A stretch of DNA of 40,636 nucleotides, taken from positions 1 to 40,636 of the forward strand of contig LJTT01000019.1 of the NCBI GenBank assembly GCA_001303585.1. Direction: 5' to 3'. The notes beneath the pieces are model-generated. The model did not search any database. It worked only from the letters and a program-made list of their open reading frames with translations, and was not told the origin of the DNA. The number at the start of each line of letters is the position of its first letter. Within the stretch, counting starts at the first letter, position 1. Below are positions 31,958 through 39,515 of the stretch, one piece after another. Source of the DNA: Betaproteobacteria bacterium SG8_41. GTDB lineage: Bacteria; Pseudomonadota; Gammaproteobacteria; Burkholderiales; SG8-41. Position numbers and translations under genes: made by a program.

Positions 31958-34315
31958 TCACGAGACCTTGCCCAGGGCTCTCAAGATCCGCTCCGGCGTG
32001 AATGGCTGTGCCGTCACACGCGCGCCGAACGGGGCAAGCGCATCGTTGATGGCATTCATCACGGCGGCAGGCGCGCCGGCGGTGCCCGCTTCGCCCGCGC
32101 CTTTCGCACCCAGTTCCGAGGTCTGCGTTGGCGTCGTTACGTGCGCGACAATGATGTCGGGCATCTCGCCCGCCATCGGTAGCAGATAGTCCGCAAGGTT
32201 GCCGTTGAGCAGCTGCCCTTCCGGACTGTAGAGGCACTCTTCGTAGAGCGCGGCACCGATGCCTTGCGCGATGCCGCCGCGGATCTGCTCATCGACCAGC
32301 ATCGGGTTGATCACGGTGCCGCAGTCCTCGACGCACCAGTGCTTGAGCAGCGTCACCGCGCCGGTGTCGGCGTCGACCTCGACGAGCGAGGCCTGGATGC
32401 CGTTCGTGAAGGTAAAGCCGTAGCTGCGGGGCGTGTAATGGCGCGTGACCATGAGCTGGGACTGGAAATCCATCGGCAGCGTGTCGGGACGGAAGTACGC
32501 GACGCGCCCAAGCTCGGAGAGCTCGAGGCGCGGCTCGCCGCTCACCTTGCTCACGATCTCGTCGCTCGCGATGTCGAGCTCGCTCTTGTCGGTCTTGAGG
32601 ATCGCCGACGCTACCTCGAGAATGCGCTCGCGCAGCACCTTGCCCGCCTGCAGCACGGCCTCGCCGCCGATGCCGGCGCCGCGGGAGGCCCACGTGCCGC
32701 CCCCATAAGGCGTGACCGCCGTATCCCCGGTCACCACACGCACGCGGTCGATGGACACGCCGAGCGCGCTGGCGGCGACTTGCGCGAACGCGCCTTCGGT
32801 ACCCTGGCCCTGCTCGGTGACGCTGACGAGGCAGGTGATCGTGCCGGTCGGCTCGAAACGCAGCGTGGCGCCATCCTGCGACGAAATGCGGGCGCCGCCC
32901 ACGCCGTAGAAGGCGGGCGAGGGGTTGGTGACCTCGATCATCGCTGCTAGCCCGATGCCGCGGTAGACGCCTTTCGCGCGCAGCGCAGCCTGCTCTGTGC
33001 GCAACGCTTTGTAATCCATCAGTTCGAGCAGACGGTCGAGCGCCTGGTGATGCGAGAGCTTCTCGAACTTCAGCCCCGAGGGGAACGTGTAGGGATAGGC
33101 ATCGTCGGGAACGAGGTTGCGCCGCCGGAACTCTGCCGGATCCATCCCGAGCTTGGCTGCGGCGAGATCCACGATGGCCTCGGTGATGGCCACGGCGATC
33201 GGGTGCCCGACCGCTCGGTATTGGCAGGTGACGTTCTTGTTGGTGAACACCACGTGCATCTTCGCGCGGTATTGCTGGTGTTTGTACGGGCCGCCGGTGA
33301 GGTTGACGACCTGATTGCCTTCGATGCCGCTGGTGCGCGGATAGACCGAGTACGGGCCTATGCCGGTCAGGTCGTCGAGGTCGAAGGCGAGGATGTCGCC
33401 TTCCTTGCTGCACGCGAGCCGCACCGTGGCCGTGTGCTCGCGCGCATGGATATCGGATATGAACGACTCCAGACGGTCAGCAACGAACTTCACCGGCCGG
33501 CGCAGCATGACGGAGAGCGCGGCGGCTGCCATCTCGTCGGCGTAGACATGGACCTTGATGCCGAACGAGCCGCCCACATCCTTCGCGATCACCCGCACGT
33601 TTCCCTCGGGGATGTCGAGGTGCCGCGAGAAGATGTCCTGCATCATGTGCGGCGTCTGGGTGGCGTGGTAGACGGTAAGCGTGTGCTCGGCTGCGTTGTA
33701 GTCGGCGAGGATGGAGCGCGGCTCGAGCGTGACCCCGGTATGGCGCCCGAAATCATATGTTTCCTCGACCACGATGTCGGCCTTTGCGAAGGCCTCGTCC
33801 ACGGCGCCGGTATCGAGCTCGCGCTTGAAGCAGATGTTGTCTCCAAGCTCCTGGTGGATGACCCGGCGGCCGGAGAGCGCATCTTTCATTTCCACGACGA
33901 CGGGCAGTTCCTCCCATTCCGCCTCGATTTTTTCTAGAGCGTCCTCGGCCTGCTCGCGGGTCTCCGCTACCACAGCCGCCACCGCCTCACCCTGCCAGCA
34001 GGCGCGCCCGATCGCGATGGCGTGCTGCGGCGGCGACTTGATGCCCTTGAGATGCCCCAGCACGCCCACCCACGGCTTGCAGTAGGGGGCCAGCGCCGCG
34101 CCATCCACAACCGCGATCACGCCCGGCATCGTGCGCGCGGCGGCGAGGTCGAGCTTGCGCAAGCGGGCGTGCGCGTGCGGGCTGCGGAAGAAAACCACGT
34201 GCGCGAGTCGCGGCAGGCGCAGGTCGTCTACGTAAGTGCCGCGGCCCTGGAGCAGGCGCCGCGCATTCGCGCGCGGCACGCTTTTTCCTACGTAGCCGCT
34301 GTTCGTCGTATCCAT
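31958..34315 (-). CDS. Molybdenum hydroxylase large subunit (xanthine dehydrogenase family)
   Basis: This 785-aa catalytic subunit binds the molybdopterin cofactor. The N-terminal part (RLLQGRGTYVDDLRLPRLAHVVF) is the aldehyde-oxidase a/b hammerhead. DVGGSFGIKVHVYADE, EQGQGTEGAFAQVAASALGV and GAKGAGEAGTAGAPAAVMNAI (with the active-site Glu in GAGEAG) are the cofactor loops. The CO dehydrogenase form I signature is absent, so it is a general hydroxylase rather than CoxL. Such enzymes hydroxylate N-heterocycles or aldehydes with water as oxygen donor. ATG 34315 was chosen because the upstream frame runs through a repeat; its ribosome site is weak. It lies 164 bp after the small-subunit gene. 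Confidence 0.92.
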   Translation of the reverse strand: MDTTNSGYVGKSVPRANARRLLQGRGTYVDDLRLPRLAHVVFFRSPHAHARLRKLDLAAARTMPGVIAVVDGAALAPYCKPWVGVLGHLKGIKSPPQHAIAIGRACWQGEAVAAVVAETREQAEDALEKIEAEWEELPVVVEMKDALSGRRVIHQELGDNICFKRELDTGAVDEAFAKADIVVEETYDFGRHTGVTLEPRSILADYNAAEHTLTVYHATQTPHMMQDIFSRHLDIPEGNVRVIAKDVGGSFGIKVHVYADEMAAAALSVMLRRPVKFVADRLESFISDIHAREHTATVRLACSKEGDILAFDLDDLTGIGPYSVYPRTSGIEGNQVVNLTGGPYKHQQYRAKMHVVFTNKNVTCQYRAVGHPIAVAITEAIVDLAAAKLGMDPAEFRRRNLVPDDAYPYTFPSGLKFEKLSHHQALDRLLELMDYKALRTEQAALRAKGVYRGIGLAAMIEVTNPSPAFYGVGGARISSQDGATLRFEPTGTITCLVSVTEQGQGTEGAFAQVAASALGVSIDRVRVVTGDTAVTPYGGGTWASRGAGIGGEAVLQAGKVLRERILEVASAILKTDKSELDIASDEIVSKVSGEPRLELSELGRVAYFRPDTLPMDFQSQLMVTRHYTPRSYGFTFTNGIQASLVEVDADTGAVTLLKHWCVEDCGTVINPMLVDEQIRGGIAQGIGAALYEECLYSPEGQLLNGNLADYLLPMAGEMPDIIVAHVTTPTQTSELGAKGAGEAGTAGAPAAVMNAINDALAPFGARVTAQPFTPERILRALGKVS

Positions 34316-34340
34316 ATCGAGATTAGAACCAGATCGTAGC

Positions 34341-34425
34341 CGCGGATAAACGCAGATAAACGCCGATAAGAATCGAACAAGGCTCAATGTTCAGGACGTT
34401 GGCTTTATCGGCGTTCATCGGCGGC
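34341..34425. repeat. 10-bp arrays, inverted then direct, inside the hydroxylase operon
   Basis: CGCGGATAAA-CGCAGATAAA-CGCCGATAAG (34341-34370) is the inverse of the ATCGGCGT decamer. TTATCGGCGT-TCATCGGCGG follows at 34405-34425. The arms pair almost perfectly (AACGCCGATAAG with CTTTATCGGCGTT), so the transcript between the small and large subunit genes can form a hairpin. It may process the mRNA or set subunit ratios. Confidence 0.8.
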
Positions 34426-34479
34426 AAAAAAGCATTTGGCATCCTGTTACCGGTTCTGCGTCTTCCTTTGCGTCGAGGT

Positions 34480-34986
34480 TCACGTGCTCTTCCGCCGCGC
34501 GGCGAGCACGTCCTCAACCGCATCGACGATCGCCTGGTAGCCAGTGCAGCGGCAGTAGTTTCCGGACAAATGCTCGCGGATTTCGCTGCGCGAGGCGTCA
34601 GGGTGACCGGCAACGAGGTCCTGCGCGGCGAGCAGCATGCCCGGCGTGCAGAAACCGCACTGCAGCGCGTTGCGGCGGTGGAACGCCTCCTGCAGCTCGC
34701 CGAGCTCACCCGAATCGGACAGGCCTTCGATGGTGTCGACCCGCCGGCCATCGGCCTGCACGGCGAGCATGAGGCAGCCTCGCACAATGCGCCCGTCGAC
34801 GCGGACGGTGCACGCCCCGCATACGCCGTGCTCGCAGCCGGTGTGCGAACCAGTGAGGCCCAGCTCCTCGCGCAGGAAGTCTATCAGGTGCCGTCGCGCG
34901 GGAACGCGGCGCGTGACGATCGTGCCGTTCACCGTGACCGTTATCTCCGGCGCGTGTTCCAGCGGAATTTCCTTTTTACGTCTCAT
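34480..34986 (-). CDS. Molybdenum hydroxylase small [2Fe-2S] subunit
   Basis: This 168-aa electron-transfer subunit has a plant-type ferredoxin domain with Cys51, Cys56, Cys59 and Cys71. A helical domain holds a second [2Fe-2S] cluster: Cys110 and Cys113 in QCGFCTPGM, and Cys145 and Cys147 in NYCRCTGY. It passes electrons from the molybdenum site to FAD. Its ATG overlaps the FAD-subunit stop by 4 bp. The order FAD-small-large differs from the cox order and is common in N-heterocycle and aldehyde hydroxylases. Confidence 0.94.
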   Translation of the reverse strand: MRRKKEIPLEHAPEITVTVNGTIVTRRVPARRHLIDFLREELGLTGSHTGCEHGVCGACTVRVDGRIVRGCLMLAVQADGRRVDTIEGLSDSGELGELQEAFHRRNALQCGFCTPGMLLAAQDLVAGHPDASRSEIREHLSGNYCRCTGYQAIVDAVEDVLAARRKST

Positions 34987-35840
34987 GCGGCGAGCGCCGT
35001 GAGCGCACGGCCTGTGATCACGCGCGCGAGGTGGAGCTTGGTGCTTGCCGCCGCGTGCAAGTCGGCACTGGGCTCGAGATCCTGGCCGAGGGCTTCGCCT
35101 GCGGCCGCGATCGTGTCCGCCGAGACGCGCTTGCCCTCGAGTGCCGCCATTGACGCGCGCGCCAGCGCGGGTGCCGGGCCCACGCCAAGGAATGCCACGC
35201 GCAGATCCGATAGCACGCCGCGTGCACTTTTCCTAGCGAGCGCGGCCACGCCGACGGTCGCGTAATCACCGCGCCGGCGTGAAAGCTCGACGAACGCGCT
35301 GCGCCAGTTAGTTCCGGTGGCGGCGACTTCGACTTGCGCGAGGATCTCGTTCGGGCGCAAAGCTGTTGCATAGAGCCCTTGAAAGAATTCTCGCGCGGCG
35401 ACGCGTCGTGTTCCCGCTCTGCTCCGGAGCACGAACTGCGCGTCGAGCACGACGCAACAGGCAGGCCACTCCGCAGCTGGATCGGCGTGCGCGAGGCTGC
35501 CGCCGAAAGTGCCGACGTTGCGAATCGCGACGTGCGCGATATGCGGGGCGGCCTGCGAGAGAAGCGGCAAATGCCTGGCGATTTCAGCCGAGCGCTGGAT
35601 CTCAGCGTGGGTCGCGAGCGCACCGATCCGGATCTTGCGGCCACGCACCTCGATGCCGGAAAGCTCCGCGATATGCGTGATGTCGATCAAAAGCTCGGGG
35701 GCGGCGAGCCGCATGTTAAGCGACGCGAGCAGGCTCTGCCCTCCCGCGAGCAGGCGGGCACTTTCGCCATGGTGCTCGAGCAGGTCGAAGACTTCGCCCA
35801 GGCTACGAGCCCGGACATAAGCAAATGGCGGCGCCTTCAC
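34983..35840 (-). CDS. Molybdenum hydroxylase FAD-binding medium subunit
   Basis: This 285-aa subunit carries FAD and hands electrons to an acceptor. LLAGGQSLLASLNMRLAAPE is the FAD-binding loop, and TFGGSLAHADPAAEWPA the second. The C-terminal domain matches CO_deh_flav_C. It is the first gene of the three-gene operon. The 235-bp gap upstream is shared with the divergent flavin monooxygenase gene; TTCCAC and TACCAT 16 bp apart on the minus strand there could be its promoter. Confidence 0.92.
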   Translation of the reverse strand: MKAPPFAYVRARSLGEVFDLLEHHGESARLLAGGQSLLASLNMRLAAPELLIDITHIAELSGIEVRGRKIRIGALATHAEIQRSAEIARHLPLLSQAAPHIAHVAIRNVGTFGGSLAHADPAAEWPACCVVLDAQFVLRSRAGTRRVAAREFFQGLYATALRPNEILAQVEVAATGTNWRSAFVELSRRRGDYATVGVAALARKSARGVLSDLRVAFLGVGPAPALARASMAALEGKRVSADTIAAAGEALGQDLEPSADLHAAASTKLHLARVITGRALTALAA

Positions 35841-36023
35841 CGGCGGGGCTCCTCACAGAAGTGGCTGCGATGACCGTCTTGCGCGGTCTCGATTCGCGCC
35901 TATGGTATCACCGCAAAAGGTTAGTGGAACGCCTTTCTCAGGCGGGCTTCGCTGTCGCGTATGCAGCGGAGGCCTGATCCGGCCGCAAACGCGGGCGCAA
36001 TTTTCCGTCAACACTTTGTGGAC

Positions 36024-36029
36024 TAGAAT
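36024..36029 (+). promoter_or_regulatory. Possible -10 element of the flavin monooxygenase gene
   Basis: TAGAAT matches the -10 consensus at five of six positions and lies 47 bp before the ATG. The -35 region (TTTTCC at 17 bp) is poor, so an activator may be needed. Confidence 0.4.
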
Positions 36030-36075
36030 CGGGGGCTTGCTGAGCAAGCGCAGGAAAGTGAAGGGAGATCGAGAG

Positions 36076-37281
36076 ATGGACATGACGAAACCAGCGGCAG
36101 GGTTTTCGGACGTGGGCTACAAGGAGGCCATGCGCCGGGCGCACGAGCTGGTCCCGTTCCTGCGCGAGCAGGCGCCGAAGTGCGAGGAAGCCCGCAAGCT
36201 CACGCCCGCAGTGATGGACGCGCTGAACCGCACCGGCATGCTGCGCTACCTTCAGCCCAAGGTCCGCGGCGGCATGGAATTGCCCTTCATCGCCTATTTC
36301 GATATCCCGGAGATGCTCGCGCGCGGGGACATTTCAGTGGGCTGGGTGGTCGCGAATCTCGCATCCCATCATCGCAACCTGGTGTGGTGGGACCCGAAGG
36401 CGCAAGAGGAAGTCTGGAGCCAGGATCCCGACGCGGGCATCGCATCGGGCATCGCTTATCAACAAGGCCGCGGCGCGCCGGCCGACGGCGGCATCGTGCT
36501 CTCGGGCGAATGGAACTTTTCTTCAGGCACCGACCATTCCAACTGGAGCATGCTTGCCTGCATCGTGCGCGAAGGCGGCAAACCCGTCGATTACGTTTAC
36601 TGCCTGCTCCATCGCTCCGACTACGAGGTCGTCGACGACTGGCACACGCTCGGCATGCGGGCAACGAGCAGCAAGACGGTGCGCTGCAAGGACGTGTTCG
36701 TGCCGGCGTACCGCGTGCTGTCGATGTACGTCGCGCGCGAGGGACACTCGTGGCCCGGACTGGAAATTCACCGCAACCCGCACTACCGCATTCCCACCAC
36801 CGCGCTTGGCGGCCATTGCATCGGCGGTTGCATGGTCGGGAACGCGCGCGCCGCGCTGGAAATCACCATCGATCACGTCAAGTCGCGCAGCACCAATTAC
36901 ACCGGCGCCAAGATGCGCGAGTTCCCAACAGTGCAGCTTAGGGTGAGCGCTGCCGGGGCGAAAATAGACGCGGCAGCGCTACTTTTGCGCAACGATTGTG
37001 CCGAGGCCCAGGGCGTCTACGAAGGCGGCGGCACGCTGGACACGGAAACGCGGCTCCGCTACAAGCGCAACTGCGCGCTCGCAGCGAGGCTGTGCGTGGA
37101 GGCCGTGGACTCGCTGCACGAGATGGCTGGCGCCAATGGCATCTTCGACCGGTATCCGTTGCAGCGCATCTTCCGCGATGCGCGGGCTGCTGCGGGCCAT
37201 TTCAGCTTCAGCACCGACGCGCAGCTGCCGCCGTGGGGGCTCGTCGCCTTGGGCGGGGAATTCAGCAGCCCGACGCTCTAG
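36076..37281 (+). CDS. Acyl-CoA dehydrogenase-fold flavin monooxygenase (HsaA/group D type)
   Basis: This 401-aa protein has the acyl-CoA dehydrogenase fold but is of the two-component flavin monooxygenase branch (HsaA, HpaB-like, dibenzothiophene-type). Landmarks are ARKLTPAVMDALNRTGMLR, GDISVGWVVANLASHH, LSGEWNFSSGTDHSNW and the C-terminal GIFDRYPLQRIFRDARAAAGH, which holds the conserved Arg-Asp. These enzymes use reduced flavin from a separate reductase to hydroxylate phenolic rings; no reductase gene is seen here. ATG 36076 has GGGAG just upstream, so the longer open frame (from 35902) is not used. It is divergent from the hydroxylase operon. Confidence 0.9.
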   Translation: MDMTKPAAGFSDVGYKEAMRRAHELVPFLREQAPKCEEARKLTPAVMDALNRTGMLRYLQPKVRGGMELPFIAYFDIPEMLARGDISVGWVVANLASHHRNLVWWDPKAQEEVWSQDPDAGIASGIAYQQGRGAPADGGIVLSGEWNFSSGTDHSNWSMLACIVREGGKPVDYVYCLLHRSDYEVVDDWHTLGMRATSSKTVRCKDVFVPAYRVLSMYVAREGHSWPGLEIHRNPHYRIPTTALGGHCIGGCMVGNARAALEITIDHVKSRSTNYTGAKMREFPTVQLRVSAAGAKIDAAALLLRNDCAEAQGVYEGGGTLDTETRLRYKRNCALAARLCVEAVDSLHEMAGANGIFDRYPLQRIFRDARAAAGHFSFSTDAQLPPWGLVALGGEFSSPTL

Positions 37282-37308
37282 GCGTCCCGCAGCGACGCCT
37301 GCGGTCCG

Positions 37309-37393
37309 TGGTGATTACTGGTGATGGATGTTGATGGCGGGATGAAGCGTCGTTGAATTAAAAGGGTCCGCCATCACCCGTTCTCATCACCTG
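37309..37393. repeat. 13-bp family, direct and inverted words
   Basis: TGGTGATTAC-TGGTGATGGATG (from 37309) is followed, after a spacer, by TCACCCGTTCTCA-TCACCTG (37374-37393). This is the third instance of the direct-then-inverted layout of the GGTGATGA word. It lies between convergent genes and touches the terminator at 37394-37463. Confidence 0.6.
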
Positions 37394-37463
37394 AAAAAGG
37401 TCGGCCGTCCGCGAGGCCCAAGCCGGAGGAGGAGGTTAGCTTGGGCGCGCCGCGGACGGCCGA
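37394..37463 (-). terminator. Terminator hairpin with CCUCCUCCUCC loop
   Basis: On the minus strand TCGGCCGTCCGCG pairs with CGCGGACGGCCGA (13 bp, 37401-37413 with 37451-37463). GCCCAAGC then pairs with GCTTGGGC (8 bp) past a small internal loop, and CCTTTTTC follows. The 15-nt loop in the RNA is UAACCUCCUCCUCCG, a C-rich anti-Shine-Dalgarno-like word. It lies 9 nt after the stop of the 68-aa gene and should end its transcript. Confidence 0.85.
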
Positions 37464-37472
37464 GAGCTGCTC

Positions 37473-37679
37473 TTAAGCGCTGTGGCGCGCGACCGTCGCG
37501 GGGCGCCGGCGCACTCGTGCGATAGCAGTGGCAGCGCGCACAACCAATTCCCTCGCGCTCTTTGCGCCCAGTCTTGCGAGGCGGAACATCTCTTTGATTT
37601 GCGCGCGCCGTGCGGCCGTCTCGATCGCGTGCAGTTCATCGGCCGTCGGATAATGAAATCTTTTTGTCATATTACTCAT
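37473..37679 (-). CDS. 68-aa basic small protein of unknown function
   Basis: The ATG at 37679 has GAGGGA 7 nt upstream; ATG 37670 is an alternative. The protein is mostly helical: FHYPTADELHAIETAARRAQ, then IKEMFRLARLGAKSARELVV, then a basic tail with RVRRRPATVARHS. The YPTADELHAIE opening resembles small proteins I associate with proteobacterial hypothetical families, but I cannot name one. The terminator after it carries the CCUCC loop, so the gene may be partly a vehicle for a 3'-end small RNA. The 264 bp upstream hold no gene; no clear promoter is visible. Confidence 0.75.
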   Translation of the reverse strand: MSNMTKRFHYPTADELHAIETAARRAQIKEMFRLARLGAKSARELVVRAATAIARVRRRPATVARHSA

Positions 37680-37943
37680 GGGGCTTCCCTCTCATCAGGT
37701 AACAAATATTCGATGCAAAACGAGAGGTTAGGTTCCATGAGTTGCAAGATGAAATCTCAAGGGATGGCTTAGAAAAACTTAATGATTGTCGCTCACTGGA
37801 GACAGGATCCGCTATTTGCGCTTCTGGGCATTGAAAGATCCATGGTCGAAGGATCATGCGCCAGCCACGGCAGCATCTCAGCCGGGTATTGAGCGACAGT
37901 TCTCCGCCCCCCGGGGCGCGGGAGCCGCCACTTACTTAATGCG

Positions 37944-39515
37944 TCACACAGCGGCGGCAGGCTTTTCCCGTCCCATGATCCAGGCGGGAATCAATCCCAG
38001 TACGAAGACGATCGCGACGATGAGAAAGCTGTCGCGAAAGCCCATGGTGTAAGCCTGGGCATAGACGACGCGGCCCAGATAATCGAGCGCCCCCGCTGAT
38101 TGCAGCTCCGGCGGCGCGCCGGCCCGGGCCAGTATTGCTTCCATCACCCGCAAGAGCTCGGCCGTGGCACTGTTGCCGGCTGTCTGCAGGCTGGTCAGCA
38201 TGTCGCTGTGAAAGAAGGTACGGCGGTCAAGGGTAACCGAGAGCAAGTTCACGCCGAAGGCCCCGCCGAGCTGGCGCGAAAAATTGATCATGCCCGCGCC
38301 CTGGCCGAGAAGCTCCGGCCGCAGTGAGCGCAGCGCGGCGAGATTGAGCGTGGGCTTGATGAGGCTCAGGCCGAGGCGCGAGATGATCACGCACCATGCG
38401 ATGGTCCAGAACGACATGTTGGCATCGACTTGGGCTAGCCAGTAGGACGAGATGGCGAAGCACAACAAGCCCGAGATGATCAGGGTGCGGGCGGGAACCC
38501 GGTCGGCCAGATAACCGGCGAACGGCATTAGAACGCCCATGACCAGCCCCGCCGGCATCAGCATGAGACCCGCAGAAAGCGGTGTCAGGTGCTGGACCGT
38601 TTGCACGAACAACGGCACGAGATAGGTCGAACCGAACAGCCCGGCACCGAAGATGCAGGCCACGGTCGCCGCCCCGGTGAACTGCGCGTTGGCGAGGACT
38701 CTCAGATTGACCAGCGGCTGCGGCGCGCGCAGCTCCCACACGATGAAGCTGAACGCCGCGAGAAGCGCGATCGCAAAGAGGCCGAGGATGTAATCGGAAT
38801 ACCAGCCTTCGCGCTGGCCGTTGGACAGCCCCGTGAGCAGGCAGGCAAGCGCGGTGACGAGCAGTACGAATCCGAGCCAGTCGAACCGCAAGCGCGCGCC
38901 CTGCTCCTCGCGCTCCGGCAGGAAAAGGCTGCCCATCAGCATTGCGATGGCGCACACCGGGGCCGCAACGTAGAAGATGTAGCGCCAGTTGAACTGGTCG
39001 ATCATGACCCCGCCCAGAGTCGGCCCCAGGGCCGGCCCGAGGATCACGCTCATGCCGAAAAAGCCCATTGCGCTTCCGCGCTGACCGGGGGGAAACACCT
39101 TGAACAGCGTGTACATCGAAAGCGGCTGGAGGATGCCCGCCACCGCACCCTGAATGATGCGGCAGAATATGAGCACCGACTCGTTGGGGCTTACGCCGGC
39201 AAGTGCCAGCGAGGCGACGAAAACGCATAGCGCCCCGATAAAGGTCCGGCGCAGACCAAAGCTCGTCATCAACCACGCGTTGAGAAGCATGCCGACGGTC
39301 ATGGCCGCGAGCGCCCCGGTGGACAGCCACTGCGCCCGGTCCTGTCCGATACCGAAGGCGCCCATGATGTCGGGGATGGCGACGTTAACCGACGTTGTCG
39401 TGAGCACCGCCGAGATGGTGCCCAGCATCACCGTCACGGTAGCGAGCCACCGATAGCCCGGCCCGTAGCGCTGGAACAGTGCCTCAGTTGTTTCGGACGG
39501 CAATCGAGACCTCAA
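37944..39515 (-). CDS. emrB: DHA2-family MFS drug efflux permease (EmrB type)
   Basis: This 523-aa permease has about 14 membrane segments. It carries the family motifs SVNVAIPDIMGAFGIGQDRAQW (TM1 and loop), GLRRTFIGALCVF and FGMSVILGPALGPTLGGVM (motif C of antiporters). It exports hydrophobic compounds with the HlyD-type adaptor encoded upstream. The TTG at 39515 is the longest start; TTG at 39503, with GAGG 6 nt upstream, is at least as likely. Either start lies inside the emrA gene's end, so the two are translationally coupled. Confidence 0.9.
   Translation of the reverse strand: MRSRLPSETTEALFQRYGPGYRWLATVTVMLGTISAVLTTTSVNVAIPDIMGAFGIGQDRAQWLSTGALAAMTVGMLLNAWLMTSFGLRRTFIGALCVFVASLALAGVSPNESVLIFCRIIQGAVAGILQPLSMYTLFKVFPPGQRGSAMGFFGMSVILGPALGPTLGGVMIDQFNWRYIFYVAAPVCAIAMLMGSLFLPEREEQGARLRFDWLGFVLLVTALACLLTGLSNGQREGWYSDYILGLFAIALLAAFSFIVWELRAPQPLVNLRVLANAQFTGAATVACIFGAGLFGSTYLVPLFVQTVQHLTPLSAGLMLMPAGLVMGVLMPFAGYLADRVPARTLIISGLLCFAISSYWLAQVDANMSFWTIAWCVIISRLGLSLIKPTLNLAALRSLRPELLGQGAGMINFSRQLGGAFGVNLLSVTLDRRTFFHSDMLTSLQTAGNSATAELLRVMEAILARAGAPPELQSAGALDYLGRVVYAQAYTMGFRDSFLIVAIVFVLGLIPAWIMGREKPAAAV

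Noticed and set aside
32289-33413. 374-codon frame inside the molybdenum hydroxylase large subunit, same strand, shifted frame
   Set aside because: It is Arg/His-rich shadow translation; the main frame has all cofactor loops.
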